A stretch of DNA of 64,000 nt from Fontibacterium sp040404065 (lineage in GTDB: Bacteria; Pseudomonadota; Alphaproteobacteria; Pelagibacterales; Pelagibacteraceae): assembly GCA_040404065.1 (NCBI GenBank), contig JBBAJM010000001.1; one strand, written 5' to 3'. The notes below the pieces were generated by a model. It had not been told where the DNA came from, searched no databases, and saw nothing but the letters and a program-made list of their open reading frames with translations. The translations under genes and the position numbers were made by a program. This document shows positions 52,784-62,615 of the stretch, in pieces (position 1 is the first letter of the stretch; each line of letters opens with the position of its first letter).

Positions 52784-55672
52784 TTAAGCAATTTTTTTTG
52801 AAGTATTTTTAGATAAGATTTTCTTTAAAAATTCACCTGTATAACTACCTTTTATGCGAGAAACATCTTCTGGAGTACCTTCGGCAACAATTTTCCCTCC
52901 CTTAACCCCTCCTTCGGGTCCCATGTCAATTATCCAGTCAGCAGTTTTTATAACATCTAAATTATGCTCAATTACAACAACTGTATTTCCTTTATTTACA
53001 AAAGTATGAAGGACTTCTAATAATTTTTTTACATCGTGGATATGAAGACCAGTTGTTGGTTCATCAAGAATATAAATAGTTCTTCCCGTTGCTCTTTTAG
53101 AAAGTTCTTTTGCTAATTTTATTCTTTGAGCTTCGCCACCAGACAAAGTAGTCGCCTGTTGCCCAATTTTAATGTAGCCAAGTCCAACTTTTTGTAAAGT
53201 TAAAAGCTTATCTCTAATAGATGATATATTTTCAAAAAATATAACACCTTCATCGACAGTCATATTTAAAACATCTGCAATATTTTTGTCTTTAAATCTA
53301 ATTTCTAGAGTTTCTCTATTGTAACGGTTTCCTTTACAGACGTCACACTGCACATAAACATCTGGTAAAAAATGCATTTCATAAGTAATAACCCCATCCC
53401 CCTCACATGCTTCACATCTTCCTCCTTTAACGTTAAAAGAAAATCTTCCAGGCTTATAACCTCTTGCTTTTGAATCCGGTAAGTTAACAAACCATTCTCT
53501 AATAACTGTAAAAGCACCAGAGTAAGTAGCTGGATTTGATCTTGGCGTTCTTCCTATTGGAGACTGGTCAATATCAATTATTTTATCTAAATATTCATAT
53601 CCTTGTATTCCTTTAAAAGGTTTTGGCATATTCTTAGATATTGTTTTGTTTATCATTAAATTCAAAGCCCTATAGAGAGTGTGCAAAATAAATGTTGATT
53701 TTCCGCTTCCTGAAACGCCGGTTACAGCAGTAAATGTTCCTAACGGAATTTTTGCTGTAACGTTTTGTAAATTATTTCCAGTGGCTCCGCTTAAAGTTAA
53801 ATATCTTCCGTCTTTAGCTTTTTTTCTTGATTGAGGTAGAGATATATATTTTTTGCCAGATAAATATTGTCCAGTTATACTATTTTCGTTTGCCTTAATT
53901 TGCTCTGGAGTTCCTGATGCAATAATTTTTCCACCTTCGGTTCCAGCTCCAGGGCCAAGATCAATAATATGATCAGAACTAAGCATTGCCTCTTCATCAT
54001 GCTCAACAACTATAACTGTATTTCCTAGATCCCTTAGTCTTTTGAGGGCATTTAATAATTTAATATTATCTTTTTGATGAAGCCCTATAGAAGGTTCATC
54101 TAAGACATATAACACACCAGTTAAACCTGAGCCAATTTGTGATGCCAATCTTATTCTTTGAGATTCACCACCAGATAAAGTTCCGGATGATCGTGATAAA
54201 TTTAAATAATCAAGTCCTACATTTATTAAAAAAGTTAATCTTTCATTTATTTCTTTAAGAATATGTATTGAAATTTTATTTTCTTTTTCTGTTAGGTGGT
54301 TATGAAGATCAGCAAACCAGTCATAAGCATTCTGAATTGACATTTTTGAAACTTCACTAATGTTTAATTCTTTTATTTTTACTGAAAGAGCCTCTTCTTT
54401 AAGCCTCATTCCTTTACATCTCTCGCATTCTGTTTCATTTTGAAATTGAGAAATTTCCTCTCTTTTCCAATCGCTATCTGTCTCTAAATACCGTCTTTCT
54501 AAATTATTAACTACACCTTCAAATGATTTTTTGTTTGAGTACTTTTCATATCCATCATCATAAGAAAATTTTATTTCTTCTTCTCCAGACCCATACAAAA
54601 TAATATCTTGAATTTTTTTTGACAAATTTCTCCAAGGCTCTTCTAGTGAAAAATCATAATGTTTTGCTAATGAAGCTAAAGTTTGGGCATAATAAAGTGT
54701 AGAAGTTGAAGCCCAAGGAAGAATCGCACCATCTATTAAACTTTTTTTGTCATTTGGAATAACTAATTTTGGATCTATATATAAATCAACACCAATTCCT
54801 TCGCATTCAGGACAGGCGCCATAAGGACTGTTAAATGAAAACAATCTTGGTTCTATTTCTTCTATAGTGAAACCGCTTTCTGGGCATGCAAATTTAGAAG
54901 AAAATACTATTTTTTCAATTTTTTTAAATTCTTTTGGAAGATTTTCATTTGTAAAATCCACATAAACAAGTCCATCAGAAAGAGATAATGTAGTTTCAAT
55001 GCTTTCAGCAATTCTCTGTTGTTCATTTTTATCATTAATAAAACCATCAACATATATATCGATGTCGTGTTTTAGATTTTTATTTAAAATTGGAGCTTCA
55101 TCAATTTCATAAATCTTTCCATCAACTCTCGCTTTTTGAAATCCTCTTTTTTTATATCCAAGTAATTCTTTTTTATATTCTCCTTTTCTTCCTCTCACTA
55201 TGGGTGCATAAATTTGAACTTTGGATTGTTTAGGAAGACCTAATATACGATCTACCATTTCTGAAACTGTTTGAGATTTAATAGGCTTTCCAGTAAATGG
55301 AGAATAAGGAATGCCAACTCTTGCGTAAAGAACGCGCATATAATCATAGATTTCGGTTACAGTTGCAACAATTGATCTTGGATTTTTTGAAGTAGTTTTT
55401 TGTTCAATTGATATAGCGGGGGATAAACCTTCTATTAAATCAACATCTGGTTTTCTCATTCTATCCAAGAATTGACGTGCGTAAGCTGATAAACTTTCTA
55501 CATATCTTCTTTGACCTTCAGCATAGATTGTATCGAAAGCTAAAGATGATTTTCCTGATCCTGATAAACCTGTAATCGTTATTAATTTATCCCTTGGAAT
55601 CTCTAATGAAATATTTTTTAAATTATGCTCTCTAGCTCCTTTAATGACGATTTTTGTGACGGTATTACTCAT
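52784..55672 (-). CDS. uvrA: Excinuclease ABC subunit A
   Basis: DNA damage recognition subunit of nucleotide excision repair. 962 residues with two ABC ATPase modules: Walker A 'TGLSGSGKSSLAFDT' near residue 33 and 'TGVSGSGKSTFILHT' near 655; signature motifs 'LSGGESQRIRLA' and 'LSGGEAQRIKLA'; zinc cysteines in 'CPESGF...CPECEG' and 'CEACEGDG...CDVCKGNR'. Divergent from ssb across 83 bases that hold a near-match SOS box, so damage induction is likely. Confidence 0.97.
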   Translation of the reverse strand: MSNTVTKIVIKGAREHNLKNISLEIPRDKLITITGLSGSGKSSLAFDTIYAEGQRRYVESLSAYARQFLDRMRKPDVDLIEGLSPAISIEQKTTSKNPRSIVATVTEIYDYMRVLYARVGIPYSPFTGKPIKSQTVSEMVDRILGLPKQSKVQIYAPIVRGRKGEYKKELLGYKKRGFQKARVDGKIYEIDEAPILNKNLKHDIDIYVDGFINDKNEQQRIAESIETTLSLSDGLVYVDFTNENLPKEFKKIEKIVFSSKFACPESGFTIEEIEPRLFSFNSPYGACPECEGIGVDLYIDPKLVIPNDKKSLIDGAILPWASTSTLYYAQTLASLAKHYDFSLEEPWRNLSKKIQDIILYGSGEEEIKFSYDDGYEKYSNKKSFEGVVNNLERRYLETDSDWKREEISQFQNETECERCKGMRLKEEALSVKIKELNISEVSKMSIQNAYDWFADLHNHLTEKENKISIHILKEINERLTFLINVGLDYLNLSRSSGTLSGGESQRIRLASQIGSGLTGVLYVLDEPSIGLHQKDNIKLLNALKRLRDLGNTVIVVEHDEEAMLSSDHIIDLGPGAGTEGGKIIASGTPEQIKANENSITGQYLSGKKYISLPQSRKKAKDGRYLTLSGATGNNLQNVTAKIPLGTFTAVTGVSGSGKSTFILHTLYRALNLMINKTISKNMPKPFKGIQGYEYLDKIIDIDQSPIGRTPRSNPATYSGAFTVIREWFVNLPDSKARGYKPGRFSFNVKGGRCEACEGDGVITYEMHFLPDVYVQCDVCKGNRYNRETLEIRFKDKNIADVLNMTVDEGVIFFENISSIRDKLLTLQKVGLGYIKIGQQATTLSGGEAQRIKLAKELSKRATGRTIYILDEPTTGLHIHDVKKLLEVLHTFVNKGNTVVVIEHNLDVIKTADWIIDMGPEGGVKGGKIVAEGTPEDVSRIKGSYTGEFLKKILSKNTSKKIA

Positions 55673-55713
55673 TTTTTTTAGTAAATTTTATTCTTTTAAT
55701 TTGAATAGTCTGA

Positions 55714-55719
55714 TATAAT
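55714..55719 (+). promoter_or_regulatory. Candidate -10 element for ssb
   Basis: TATAAT, a perfect consensus -10, in the uvrA-ssb spacer and 36 bases before the ssb ATG. A TTCTTT at 55691-55696 gives a 17-base spacing but is a poor -35. The near SOS box at 55735-55749 would sit just downstream, suitable for repression. Confidence 0.5.
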
Positions 55720-55734
55720 AAACCTTAATTCTTT

Positions 55735-55749
55735 GTTCAAAAAAAGATC
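55735..55749 (+). promoter_or_regulatory. Near-match SOS box between uvrA and ssb
   Basis: GTTCAAAAAAAGATC fits GTTC-N7-GTTC with one mismatch (GATC for the second GTTC). It is placed between the divergent uvrA and ssb genes, a spacer known to be LexA-controlled in other alphaproteobacteria. The seven-base A run makes chance similarity possible. Confidence 0.5.
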
Positions 55750-55755
55750 TATATT

Positions 55756-56208
55756 ATGGCAGGTAGTTTAAATAAAGTTTTATTAATAGGCAGAATTGGA
55801 AACGATCCTGAAATTAAGCAAATGCAGAATGGCAAAAGTGTTGCAAGATTAAGCGTTGCAACCTCTGAGTCTTGGAAAGATAAGAGTACGGGTGAACGTA
55901 AAGAAAAAACAGAGTGGCATAGAGTTGTTATATTTAATGAAGGTTTGGTAAGTGTTGTTCAAAAATATTTAAAAAAAGGTGCCCAGGTTTACATAGAGGG
56001 TCAATTAAACACCAATAAATACACTGATAGCAACGGACAAGAAAAATATAGCACACAAGTAGTTCTGCAGGGTTACAATTCAACTTTAACAATGTTAGGC
56101 GGAAAAAGCTCCTCATCTAGTGAAGGTGGCAAGTTAGAGGGTAGCCAATTACCATCTGACGATATGCCTGATATTTCTCAAGATCCAGACGATAAAGTAC
56201 CCTTTTAA
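55756..56208 (+). CDS. ssb: Single-stranded DNA-binding protein
   Basis: Coats single-stranded DNA in replication and repair. 150 residues. OB fold over 1-~110 ('LNKVLLIGRIGNDPEIKQ', 'TEWHRVVIFNEGL', 'GAQVYIEGQLNT'), a short linker, and the acidic protein-interaction tip 'DDKVPF' at the C-terminus. It precedes gyrA by nine bases, so the SOS-type control region in front may also affect gyrA read-through. Confidence 0.97.
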   Translation: MAGSLNKVLLIGRIGNDPEIKQMQNGKSVARLSVATSESWKDKSTGERKEKTEWHRVVIFNEGLVSVVQKYLKKGAQVYIEGQLNTNKYTDSNGQEKYSTQVVLQGYNSTLTMLGGKSSSSSEGGKLEGSQLPSDDMPDISQDPDDKVPF

Positions 56209-56217
56209 ATTTGCTTC

Positions 56218-58905
56218 ATGAGTGAAGATTTAAATCAAGAAATTCCAAAAAATAAAAAATATAATTCTGTTCAAATTGTTGATGAGATGAAGACCTCATA
56301 CTTATCGTACGCTATGAGCGTTATAATAAGCAGAGCTCTTCCAGACGCAAGAGATGGGTTAAAGCCAGTTCATAGAAGAATAATTTACGCTATGTATAAG
56401 GGTGGCTACGACTGGTCAAAGCAATTTAGAAAATCAGCAAGAGTAGTAGGGGATGTGATTGGTAAATATCACCCTCACGGAGATCAGGCTGTTTATGATG
56501 CTTTAGTGAGGTTAGCCCAAGATTTTTCTATGAGTGTAAAATTATTAGATGGACAAGGAAATTTTGGCTCGATGGACGGTGATAGAGCTGCCGCTATGCG
56601 TTATACCGAAACAAGATTAGCAAAAATTTCAGAATTTTTAGTCGCTGACATTGAAAAAAATACAATTGATTATCAAAACAATTATGACGATACAGAATTA
56701 GAACCAACAGTACTACCCGCACAGTTCCCAAATTTATTGGTAAATGGGGCGGGTGGTATTGCGGTTGGAATGGCAACAAATATCCCACCTCATAATCTTG
56801 GAGAAATTATTGACGGAACGCTTGCCTATATTGATAAAAATGACATTTCTATTGATGAACTAATTAAATTAATCCCAGGCCCTGATTTTCCTACAGGAGG
56901 ATTAATAATCGGAAAAGATGTAATAAAGACTGGATACAAAACAGGCAGAGGATCTATAAAAATAAGAGGCGAGATTGATACAGAGGAAGAAAAAAAAGAT
57001 AAAACATTAATCGTAATTAAATCAGTTCCATTTCAAACAAATAAATCCCTTTTAATTGAAAAAATTGCATTACTTGTTAGAGAAAAAAAAATTGAAGGTA
57101 TATCTGACATAAGAGACGAGTCTAATAAAGAAGGAGTTAGAATAGTTATTGAATTAAAGAGAGGGGTATCTAGCGAAGTTATTATTAATCAACTTTATAA
57201 ATATTCACCCATAGAGTCATCGTTTGGATTTAATACTTTAGCAATTCTCAATGGTAAACCAGAATTATTAAACTTAAAACAATTTATAAAAGTTTTTGTA
57301 GATTTTAGAGAAAAAGTTTTAATCAAAAGAACTTTATTTGATTTAAAAAAAGCTAAAGATCGAGTTCATATTTTAATTGGTCTTTTTATAGCAATCGAAA
57401 ATATTGATGAAATTATATCGATTATTCGCAAATCAAAAAATCCAAATGAAGCTAAAACAACACTTCAGAACAAACAATGGAGTTTCGAAAAATCAAAAAT
57501 TAATAAAGATGTTTTGGATGTTAGTGATTTATCTAATAAAGACCAGTACCATTTGTCAGATTACCAAGTAAAAGCAATTTTAGAGTTAAGACTTCAAAAA
57601 CTTACCGGTATTGGACATGAGGAAATAAACCAAGAAATTAGCGATTTTTACAAACTTATAGTTCAATATAAAAAAATTCTTAACGATAGAAACGCATTGT
57701 TAACGCAAATTAAAGATGAACTTAAAGATATCAAAGCAAAATTTGCAACTCCAAGAAAAACTAAAATTATAAACCAGGTTGGTAGTTTTGATATTGAGGA
57801 CGTAGTTCAAAAAGAAGATGTAATTATTACAATCACAAATAAAGGATATATTAAAAGAAGTCCTTTAAGCTCAGTTAAAGTTCAGAAAAGAGGTGGTAAG
57901 GGAAAAACAGGAATAACAACAAGGGATGAGGATTTCGTAAATCAAATATTTACTGCAAACACACATACACCAATTCTTTTCTTTACTTCGAAAGGTATTG
58001 TTTACAAATTAAAAGCTTGGAAAATTCCAGAAGGGTCTAATCAATCCAAAGGTAAAGCACTTAATAACATTCTTGCTTTGAAGGAAGGCCATATAATTAC
58101 TTCAATTATGCCGTTGCCTAGTGATGAATCTTTATGGGCTAATATGAAAATTATATTTGCTACATCAAATGGGAAAGTTAGAAAAAATAGTCTTTTAGAT
58201 TTTGAAAGTATTCAGACTACTGGAAAAATTGCAATAAAATTAGAAGATAACGATTCAATAGCTGGAATAAAAATTTTAGATGATGATGACGATTTTTTAT
58301 TAAGTTCAGAACACGGAAAATCTTTAAGAGTGCAATCAAAAAAGTTAAGAATTTTCAAAGGAAGATCATCAAAAGGAATTAAGGGCATGTCCTTAAAAAA
58401 AGATGACAAGATTATTTCTTTATCAATTCTAAAAAGTGTAAAAATTACATCTGAGGAGGCCAAATCTTACATAAAAGTATCTAGATTAGAAAAAGATGCT
58501 GAAGAAACTCCAGATGATGAATTAGATAATACTAAAATTGTAAAATTATCAAAAAAACAACTTGATGAATTTAAAAATAAAGAACAATACATTTTAACTA
58601 TAACAGAAAATGGCTATGGAAAACGCTCTTCTGCTTACGAGTATAGAGTAAGTGGTAGAGGCGGACAGGGAATTATTAATATCATTGCCTCAGAAAGAAA
58701 TGGGAATGTATCATCAACTTTTACAATCAATCATGAAGATCAAATTATGTTAATTACTGATAAAGGTCAGATGATAAGATGTAACGTAAAAGATATTAGA
58801 ATTACTGGTAGAAATACTCAAGGAGTTAGAATTTTTAATCTTTCAGAAAATGAAAAAGTAGTTTCTGCAGCAAGGATTGAAGATGCTTCCGAGGAAAGTA
58901 ATTAA
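56218..58905 (+). CDS. gyrA: DNA gyrase subunit A
   Basis: Breakage-rejoining subunit of type II topoisomerase gyrase. 895 residues. 'SYLSYAMSVIISRALPDARDGLKPVHRR' opens the winged-helix domain; the catalytic tyrosine is in 'AAMRYTETRLA'. The C-terminal domain has six pinwheel blades with the GyrA-box-like 'QKRGGKGKTG', which supports GyrA over ParC. At the quinolone position the sequence is 'HPHGDQAVYDA', a glutamine where E. coli has Ser83. Its stop overlaps the next gene by one base. Confidence 0.97.
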   Translation: MSEDLNQEIPKNKKYNSVQIVDEMKTSYLSYAMSVIISRALPDARDGLKPVHRRIIYAMYKGGYDWSKQFRKSARVVGDVIGKYHPHGDQAVYDALVRLAQDFSMSVKLLDGQGNFGSMDGDRAAAMRYTETRLAKISEFLVADIEKNTIDYQNNYDDTELEPTVLPAQFPNLLVNGAGGIAVGMATNIPPHNLGEIIDGTLAYIDKNDISIDELIKLIPGPDFPTGGLIIGKDVIKTGYKTGRGSIKIRGEIDTEEEKKDKTLIVIKSVPFQTNKSLLIEKIALLVREKKIEGISDIRDESNKEGVRIVIELKRGVSSEVIINQLYKYSPIESSFGFNTLAILNGKPELLNLKQFIKVFVDFREKVLIKRTLFDLKKAKDRVHILIGLFIAIENIDEIISIIRKSKNPNEAKTTLQNKQWSFEKSKINKDVLDVSDLSNKDQYHLSDYQVKAILELRLQKLTGIGHEEINQEISDFYKLIVQYKKILNDRNALLTQIKDELKDIKAKFATPRKTKIINQVGSFDIEDVVQKEDVIITITNKGYIKRSPLSSVKVQKRGGKGKTGITTRDEDFVNQIFTANTHTPILFFTSKGIVYKLKAWKIPEGSNQSKGKALNNILALKEGHIITSIMPLPSDESLWANMKIIFATSNGKVRKNSLLDFESIQTTGKIAIKLEDNDSIAGIKILDDDDDFLLSSEHGKSLRVQSKKLRIFKGRSSKGIKGMSLKKDDKIISLSILKSVKITSEEAKSYIKVSRLEKDAEETPDDELDNTKIVKLSKKQLDEFKNKEQYILTITENGYGKRSSAYEYRVSGRGGQGIINIIASERNGNVSSTFTINHEDQIMLITDKGQMIRCNVKDIRITGRNTQGVRIFNLSENEKVVSAARIEDASEESN

Positions 58906-59189
58906 TGATTCAAAAAGCTAAAATTTATCAACCTTCAAAAACAGCTATGCAATCTGGAAAGGCTAGAACAAAATTTTGGGTTTTAGAGTTTGAAAAATCC
59001 AACTCAAGTAAAGATTTTGTTATGGGTTGGACCTCATCATCAAACACAAATGAACAAGTAAAACTAAAATTTGAAACACAGGAACAGGCAATAAAGTATG
59101 CTGAACAAAATAATATACAATTTGTTTTGATAGCAACTAAACCCAATAAGCTTATTATTAAAGCTTATGCAGATAATTTTTTAAAATAA
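58905..59189 (+). CDS. NDUFS4-like NADH dehydrogenase accessory subunit
   Basis: 94 residues of the ETC complex I subunit family (PF04800 type), the bacterial form of the mitochondrial 18-kDa/NDUFS4 subunit, which stabilises the NADH-binding arm. 'AKIYQPSKTAMQSGKARTKFWVLEFE' and the 'MGWTSSSNTNEQVKLKFETQEQAIKYAEQ' region fit. The subunit is restricted to alphaproteobacteria and mitochondria, consistent with the taxonomic reading. It is between gyrA (one-base overlap) and the SbmA-like gene (one-base overlap). Confidence 0.9.
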   Translation: MIQKAKIYQPSKTAMQSGKARTKFWVLEFEKSNSSKDFVMGWTSSSNTNEQVKLKFETQEQAIKYAEQNNIQFVLIATKPNKLIIKAYADNFLK

Positions 59190-60160
59190 TGTTTAAGAGT
59201 TTTTTTTTTAATAAAAAATGGGTTTTTTGGTCTTGGGGTGGAGGTTTGTTATTAATTTTTTCGTTACTAATTCAGGTATCAATAACTGTTAAAATTAATG
59301 AATGGTATAAGGGTTTTTATGATTTGTTACAAAACGCAACAAAAAGTAACATTTTAGAATTTTGGGATAAAATTTATATCTTTTGTTATTTGGCCTTCCC
59401 TTACGTTCTTCTTGCGACTTTTACTTCTTTTTTTACGCGTGTTTATTCTCTTCGTTGGCGAGAAGCTATAACTTATGAATACATTCCGTTGTGGAAAAAT
59501 AGCACTGAAAATATAGAAGGGGCATCACAAAGAATTCAAGAAGATACTAGTAGATTTGCAAAAATTGTTGAAAGCTTAGGCCTTCAAGTTATCAGAGCCA
59601 TTATGACATTAATTGCCTTCATACCAATACTATGGGGACTTTCTTCCGGGATCCGAATTGAATTTTTAAAACAATTTCCAGGATCTTTAGTCTGGGTATC
59701 GTTATTTGTCAGTTTAGGTGGATTAATAATAAGCTGGTTTGTAGGAATTAAATTACCTGGCCTTGAATATAACAATCAAAAAGTAGAAGCTACATTTAGA
59801 AAAGAATTAGTGTACGGAGAAGATGATAGGATTAATTATGCAAAACCAGACACTGTTTTTGAGTTATTTTCGGGCATAAAATTTAACTATCACAGACTTT
59901 TTTTTAATTATGGATATTTTGATGTTTGGGTTAATTTGTATGACCAATTCATGGTTATTGTTCCGTATTTAGTGATGGCACCTAGTTTATTTGCGGGAGC
60001 AATAACTCTAGGCGTTATAATTCAAATATCAAATGCATTTCAAAGAGTGCATAATAGTTTCTCTTTATTTATTAATCAGTGGACTACTATTACAGAATTA
60101 AGATCAATTTTCCGAAGATTAAACGAATTTGAGATCGCGATAGGTTATAAAAAAAATTAG
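59189..60160 (+). CDS. SbmA/BacA-like family peptide transporter (short form)
   Basis: 323 residues, six or so membrane helices. 'WYKGFYDLLQNA', 'GASQRIQEDTSRFA', 'VGIKLPGLEYNNQKVEATFRKELVYGEDD' and 'SLFINQWTTITELRSIFRRLNEFE' match SbmA/BacA, proton-driven importers of peptides and related molecules. E. coli SbmA has 406 residues; here the first ~80 (first membrane helix and loop) are missing while the C-terminus is complete. The start overlaps the previous stop by one base, and no longer frame exists upstream. It converges on recG with a four-base overlap. Confidence 0.87.
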   Translation: MFKSFFFNKKWVFWSWGGGLLLIFSLLIQVSITVKINEWYKGFYDLLQNATKSNILEFWDKIYIFCYLAFPYVLLATFTSFFTRVYSLRWREAITYEYIPLWKNSTENIEGASQRIQEDTSRFAKIVESLGLQVIRAIMTLIAFIPILWGLSSGIRIEFLKQFPGSLVWVSLFVSLGGLIISWFVGIKLPGLEYNNQKVEATFRKELVYGEDDRINYAKPDTVFELFSGIKFNYHRLFFNYGYFDVWVNLYDQFMVIVPYLVMAPSLFAGAITLGVIIQISNAFQRVHNSFSLFINQWTTITELRSIFRRLNEFEIAIGYKKN

Positions 60161-62226
60161 CCGGTATCTATAATATTGAGTATTTGATCTTTTTTAAAAA
60201 ATTTAAGTAGAACATTAAATTTATCAATTGATAAATTCTCATTAGTGTAAAAATCAATTTCTTGTTTTGCGAGCTCAAACAAATGTGAGTGATACATCGG
60301 GTCCGCAACAATAAAATCTTTATCACCACTTTGTTTGTAACCAACAATATCTCCAAATCCTCTTAGTTTAAGATCTTGTTCGGATATATAAAACCCATCA
60401 TTAGAATCTTTAAGAATTTTTAGTCTTTTTTTTCCGTTTTCACTTATTGATTTTGAATATATTAAAATGCATTCACCATCTTCAGTTCCTCTGCCAACCC
60501 TACCTCTTAATTGATGAAGTTGAGCAAGACCAAATCTTTCCGAGTTTTCAATTATGATAGTATTTGCATTTTGATTGTCGACACCAACTTCAACTACGGT
60601 TGTTGATATTAATATTAAAAACTTATTATCCAGGAAGTCCTTCATTACTATATTTTTTTCATCATTTTTAAGATTACCATGCATAATCCCAATATTTTCT
60701 GGAAAATATTTTTTTAAATATTCAAGTCTTTCTACAACTGGGGTTAATTTTACTTTTTTACTTTCTTCAATTAAAGGACAAACCCAATATATTTGCTGCT
60801 TATTTTCAATTTTTTTTTTAATTAAATTAATTAATTCCGGTATTTTATTTTCTGAAATAATATTTGTTATTATTTTAGTTTTTTTAAATGGCTTTTCTTT
60901 TAGTGTAGAAACATCCATGTCACCATAAGTTGATAAAATTAAAGTCCGAGGTATTGGAGTTGCGCTCATTAAAAGGACATCACAATTCAAACCTCCTTTT
61001 TCTGAAAGGTTAATTCTTTGTTTAACTCCAAATTTATGCTGTTCGTCAATAATGATTAGTCCCAATTTATTAAATAAAACAGATTCTTGAAATAAAGAAT
61101 GTGTTCCTACTAAAAGATCAATTTTTCCATTAATGAGTTTTTTTTTTATCTCCGTTTGAATATTTTTTTTTACACTGCTACTTAAAATTTCAATTCTAAT
61201 ATTTATATCTTTTGTTACTGTTTTGATCAAATTTAAATGTTGTGTTGCTAATATTTCAGTAGGGCACATCAAAGCAACCTGAAAACCAGAAGCTATAACA
61301 TTTACTGCTGATATAATTGAAATAATCGTTTTGCCAGAACCAACATCCCCCTGAAGCAATCTTAACATCTTTTTATCTTTTTTAAGACCTTCTTCGATTT
61401 CTTTTATAATAATTTCTTGATCTTTAGTTAGAGTGAAAGGAAGTTTTTTTAATATTTTTAATTTATATTCTGATGAGAAAAATTTAGGTTCTTTATATAT
61501 TGTTAAATTTTTTTTTTTTATTAAAGAAAAAATTAACAAATTAGAAAATATTTCATCAAATGATATTCTTTCGTAAGCTAGTGAATTTTTATTTAAGTCT
61601 TCTATTTTTTTTGGGCTATGAAGTTGAATTAAAGAATCTTTAAAACTTGCCCATTTATTATTTTTAATAATAATATCTCTGTGCAACTCTGGGACGTCTG
61701 GTATTTGTTTCGTAATGTTTTCATATATTTTATTTACAGTTTTATTAGAAATTCCTTTTAAGGAACTATAAGTTGGCATTATTTTACTAATTTTATCCTC
61801 ATTGTTAACGGAAGTTACATAGTCAGGATTAGTTATTTGGTATTTATTTTTATAAATATTAATTTTTCCACTTATAATAACCTCGGTATTTAGTGGTAAA
61901 ATTTCTTTGATATAATTTTCCCTGGAATTAAAAAAAACAATATTTATTTCTCCAGTGTCATCAAAGCATTGAACAGTATTTGGCAGCCTTCTTATTCTTG
62001 GAAAATTGTATTTTTTAACCCTAACAAATATAGTGCTAATTTTACCAACTTCTAGATTGTTTAACTTTGGGCAATGCGTTCTGTCTATTAAGCCGTATGG
62101 AAAATTGAAGATTAAATCCGCATTAGATACAATCTTTTTTTCATTAAATAGCTTTTGTATCTTTGGTCCTATTCCCTTTATTTTGGAAATTGGATTAAAA
62201 AAAAAATTGAAATTATTCTCTATCAT
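60157..62226 (-). CDS. recG: ATP-dependent DNA helicase RecG
   Basis: Branch-migrating helicase that remodels stalled forks. 689 residues: N-terminal wedge OB domain, then Walker A 'LQGDVGSGKTII', 'DEQHKFG' (DExH box), 'LMSATPIPRT' and C-terminal 'QLHQLRGRVGRG' motifs. Full length against E. coli (693). Divergent from sdhE, as in other alphaproteobacteria where mfd follows sdhE; mfd is not here. Confidence 0.97.
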   Translation of the reverse strand: MIENNFNFFFNPISKIKGIGPKIQKLFNEKKIVSNADLIFNFPYGLIDRTHCPKLNNLEVGKISTIFVRVKKYNFPRIRRLPNTVQCFDDTGEINIVFFNSRENYIKEILPLNTEVIISGKINIYKNKYQITNPDYVTSVNNEDKISKIMPTYSSLKGISNKTVNKIYENITKQIPDVPELHRDIIIKNNKWASFKDSLIQLHSPKKIEDLNKNSLAYERISFDEIFSNLLIFSLIKKKNLTIYKEPKFFSSEYKLKILKKLPFTLTKDQEIIIKEIEEGLKKDKKMLRLLQGDVGSGKTIISIISAVNVIASGFQVALMCPTEILATQHLNLIKTVTKDINIRIEILSSSVKKNIQTEIKKKLINGKIDLLVGTHSLFQESVLFNKLGLIIIDEQHKFGVKQRINLSEKGGLNCDVLLMSATPIPRTLILSTYGDMDVSTLKEKPFKKTKIITNIISENKIPELINLIKKKIENKQQIYWVCPLIEESKKVKLTPVVERLEYLKKYFPENIGIMHGNLKNDEKNIVMKDFLDNKFLILISTTVVEVGVDNQNANTIIIENSERFGLAQLHQLRGRVGRGTEDGECILIYSKSISENGKKRLKILKDSNDGFYISEQDLKLRGFGDIVGYKQSGDKDFIVADPMYHSHLFELAKQEIDFYTNENLSIDKFNVLLKFFKKDQILNIIDTG

Positions 62227-62246
62227 TTAAAGACTTATTTTATTTA

Positions 62247-62260
62247 ATATATATATATAT
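62247..62260. repeat. (AT)7 run between recG and sdhE
   Basis: Seven AT dinucleotides in the 39-base divergent spacer between recG and sdhE. It may contain the -10 regions of one or both promoters, since AT-rich melting elements are expected there; no clear -35 is seen. Length variation by slippage is possible. Confidence 0.6.
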
Positions 62261-62265
62261 TAGAT

Positions 62266-62523
62266 ATGGATAATTTAATAAAAAAACTTTTATACCGATC
62301 TAATCACAGAGGAACAAAAGAGATGGATTTGTTAATTGGTGGATTTGCAAAAGAAAATTTGGAATCATTAAATGCAGAAGAACTAAAAGAATTTGAGTTA
62401 ATATTAAATTACACCGACAAAAAACTAAATTCTTGGCTAGTTGATAATAAAACAGATTCTGACTTAGAAAAATTTTCTATATCTAAAAAAATTAAAGAAT
62501 TTAAATTAATTCTCGATAAATAA
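62266..62523 (+). CDS. sdhE: FAD assembly factor SdhE
   Basis: 85 residues of the Sdh5/SdhE family (DUF339) that flavinylates succinate dehydrogenase SdhA. The RGxxE motif reads 'HRGTKEMDLLIGGF' at about residues 14-27, followed by 'ELKEFELILNYTDKKLNSWL', all family marks. Divergent from recG, the normal alphaproteobacterial neighbour. Confidence 0.93.
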   Translation: MDNLIKKLLYRSNHRGTKEMDLLIGGFAKENLESLNAEELKEFELILNYTDKKLNSWLVDNKTDSDLEKFSISKKIKEFKLILDK

Positions 62524-62615
62524 TCTTATCCACAAACAGGCAAAGTATTGTTACTTTATTTTAAAAAAATGAAGCAAATAAATTTTTTAAAAAGATATAT
62601 TTATCAATGGTTTTT

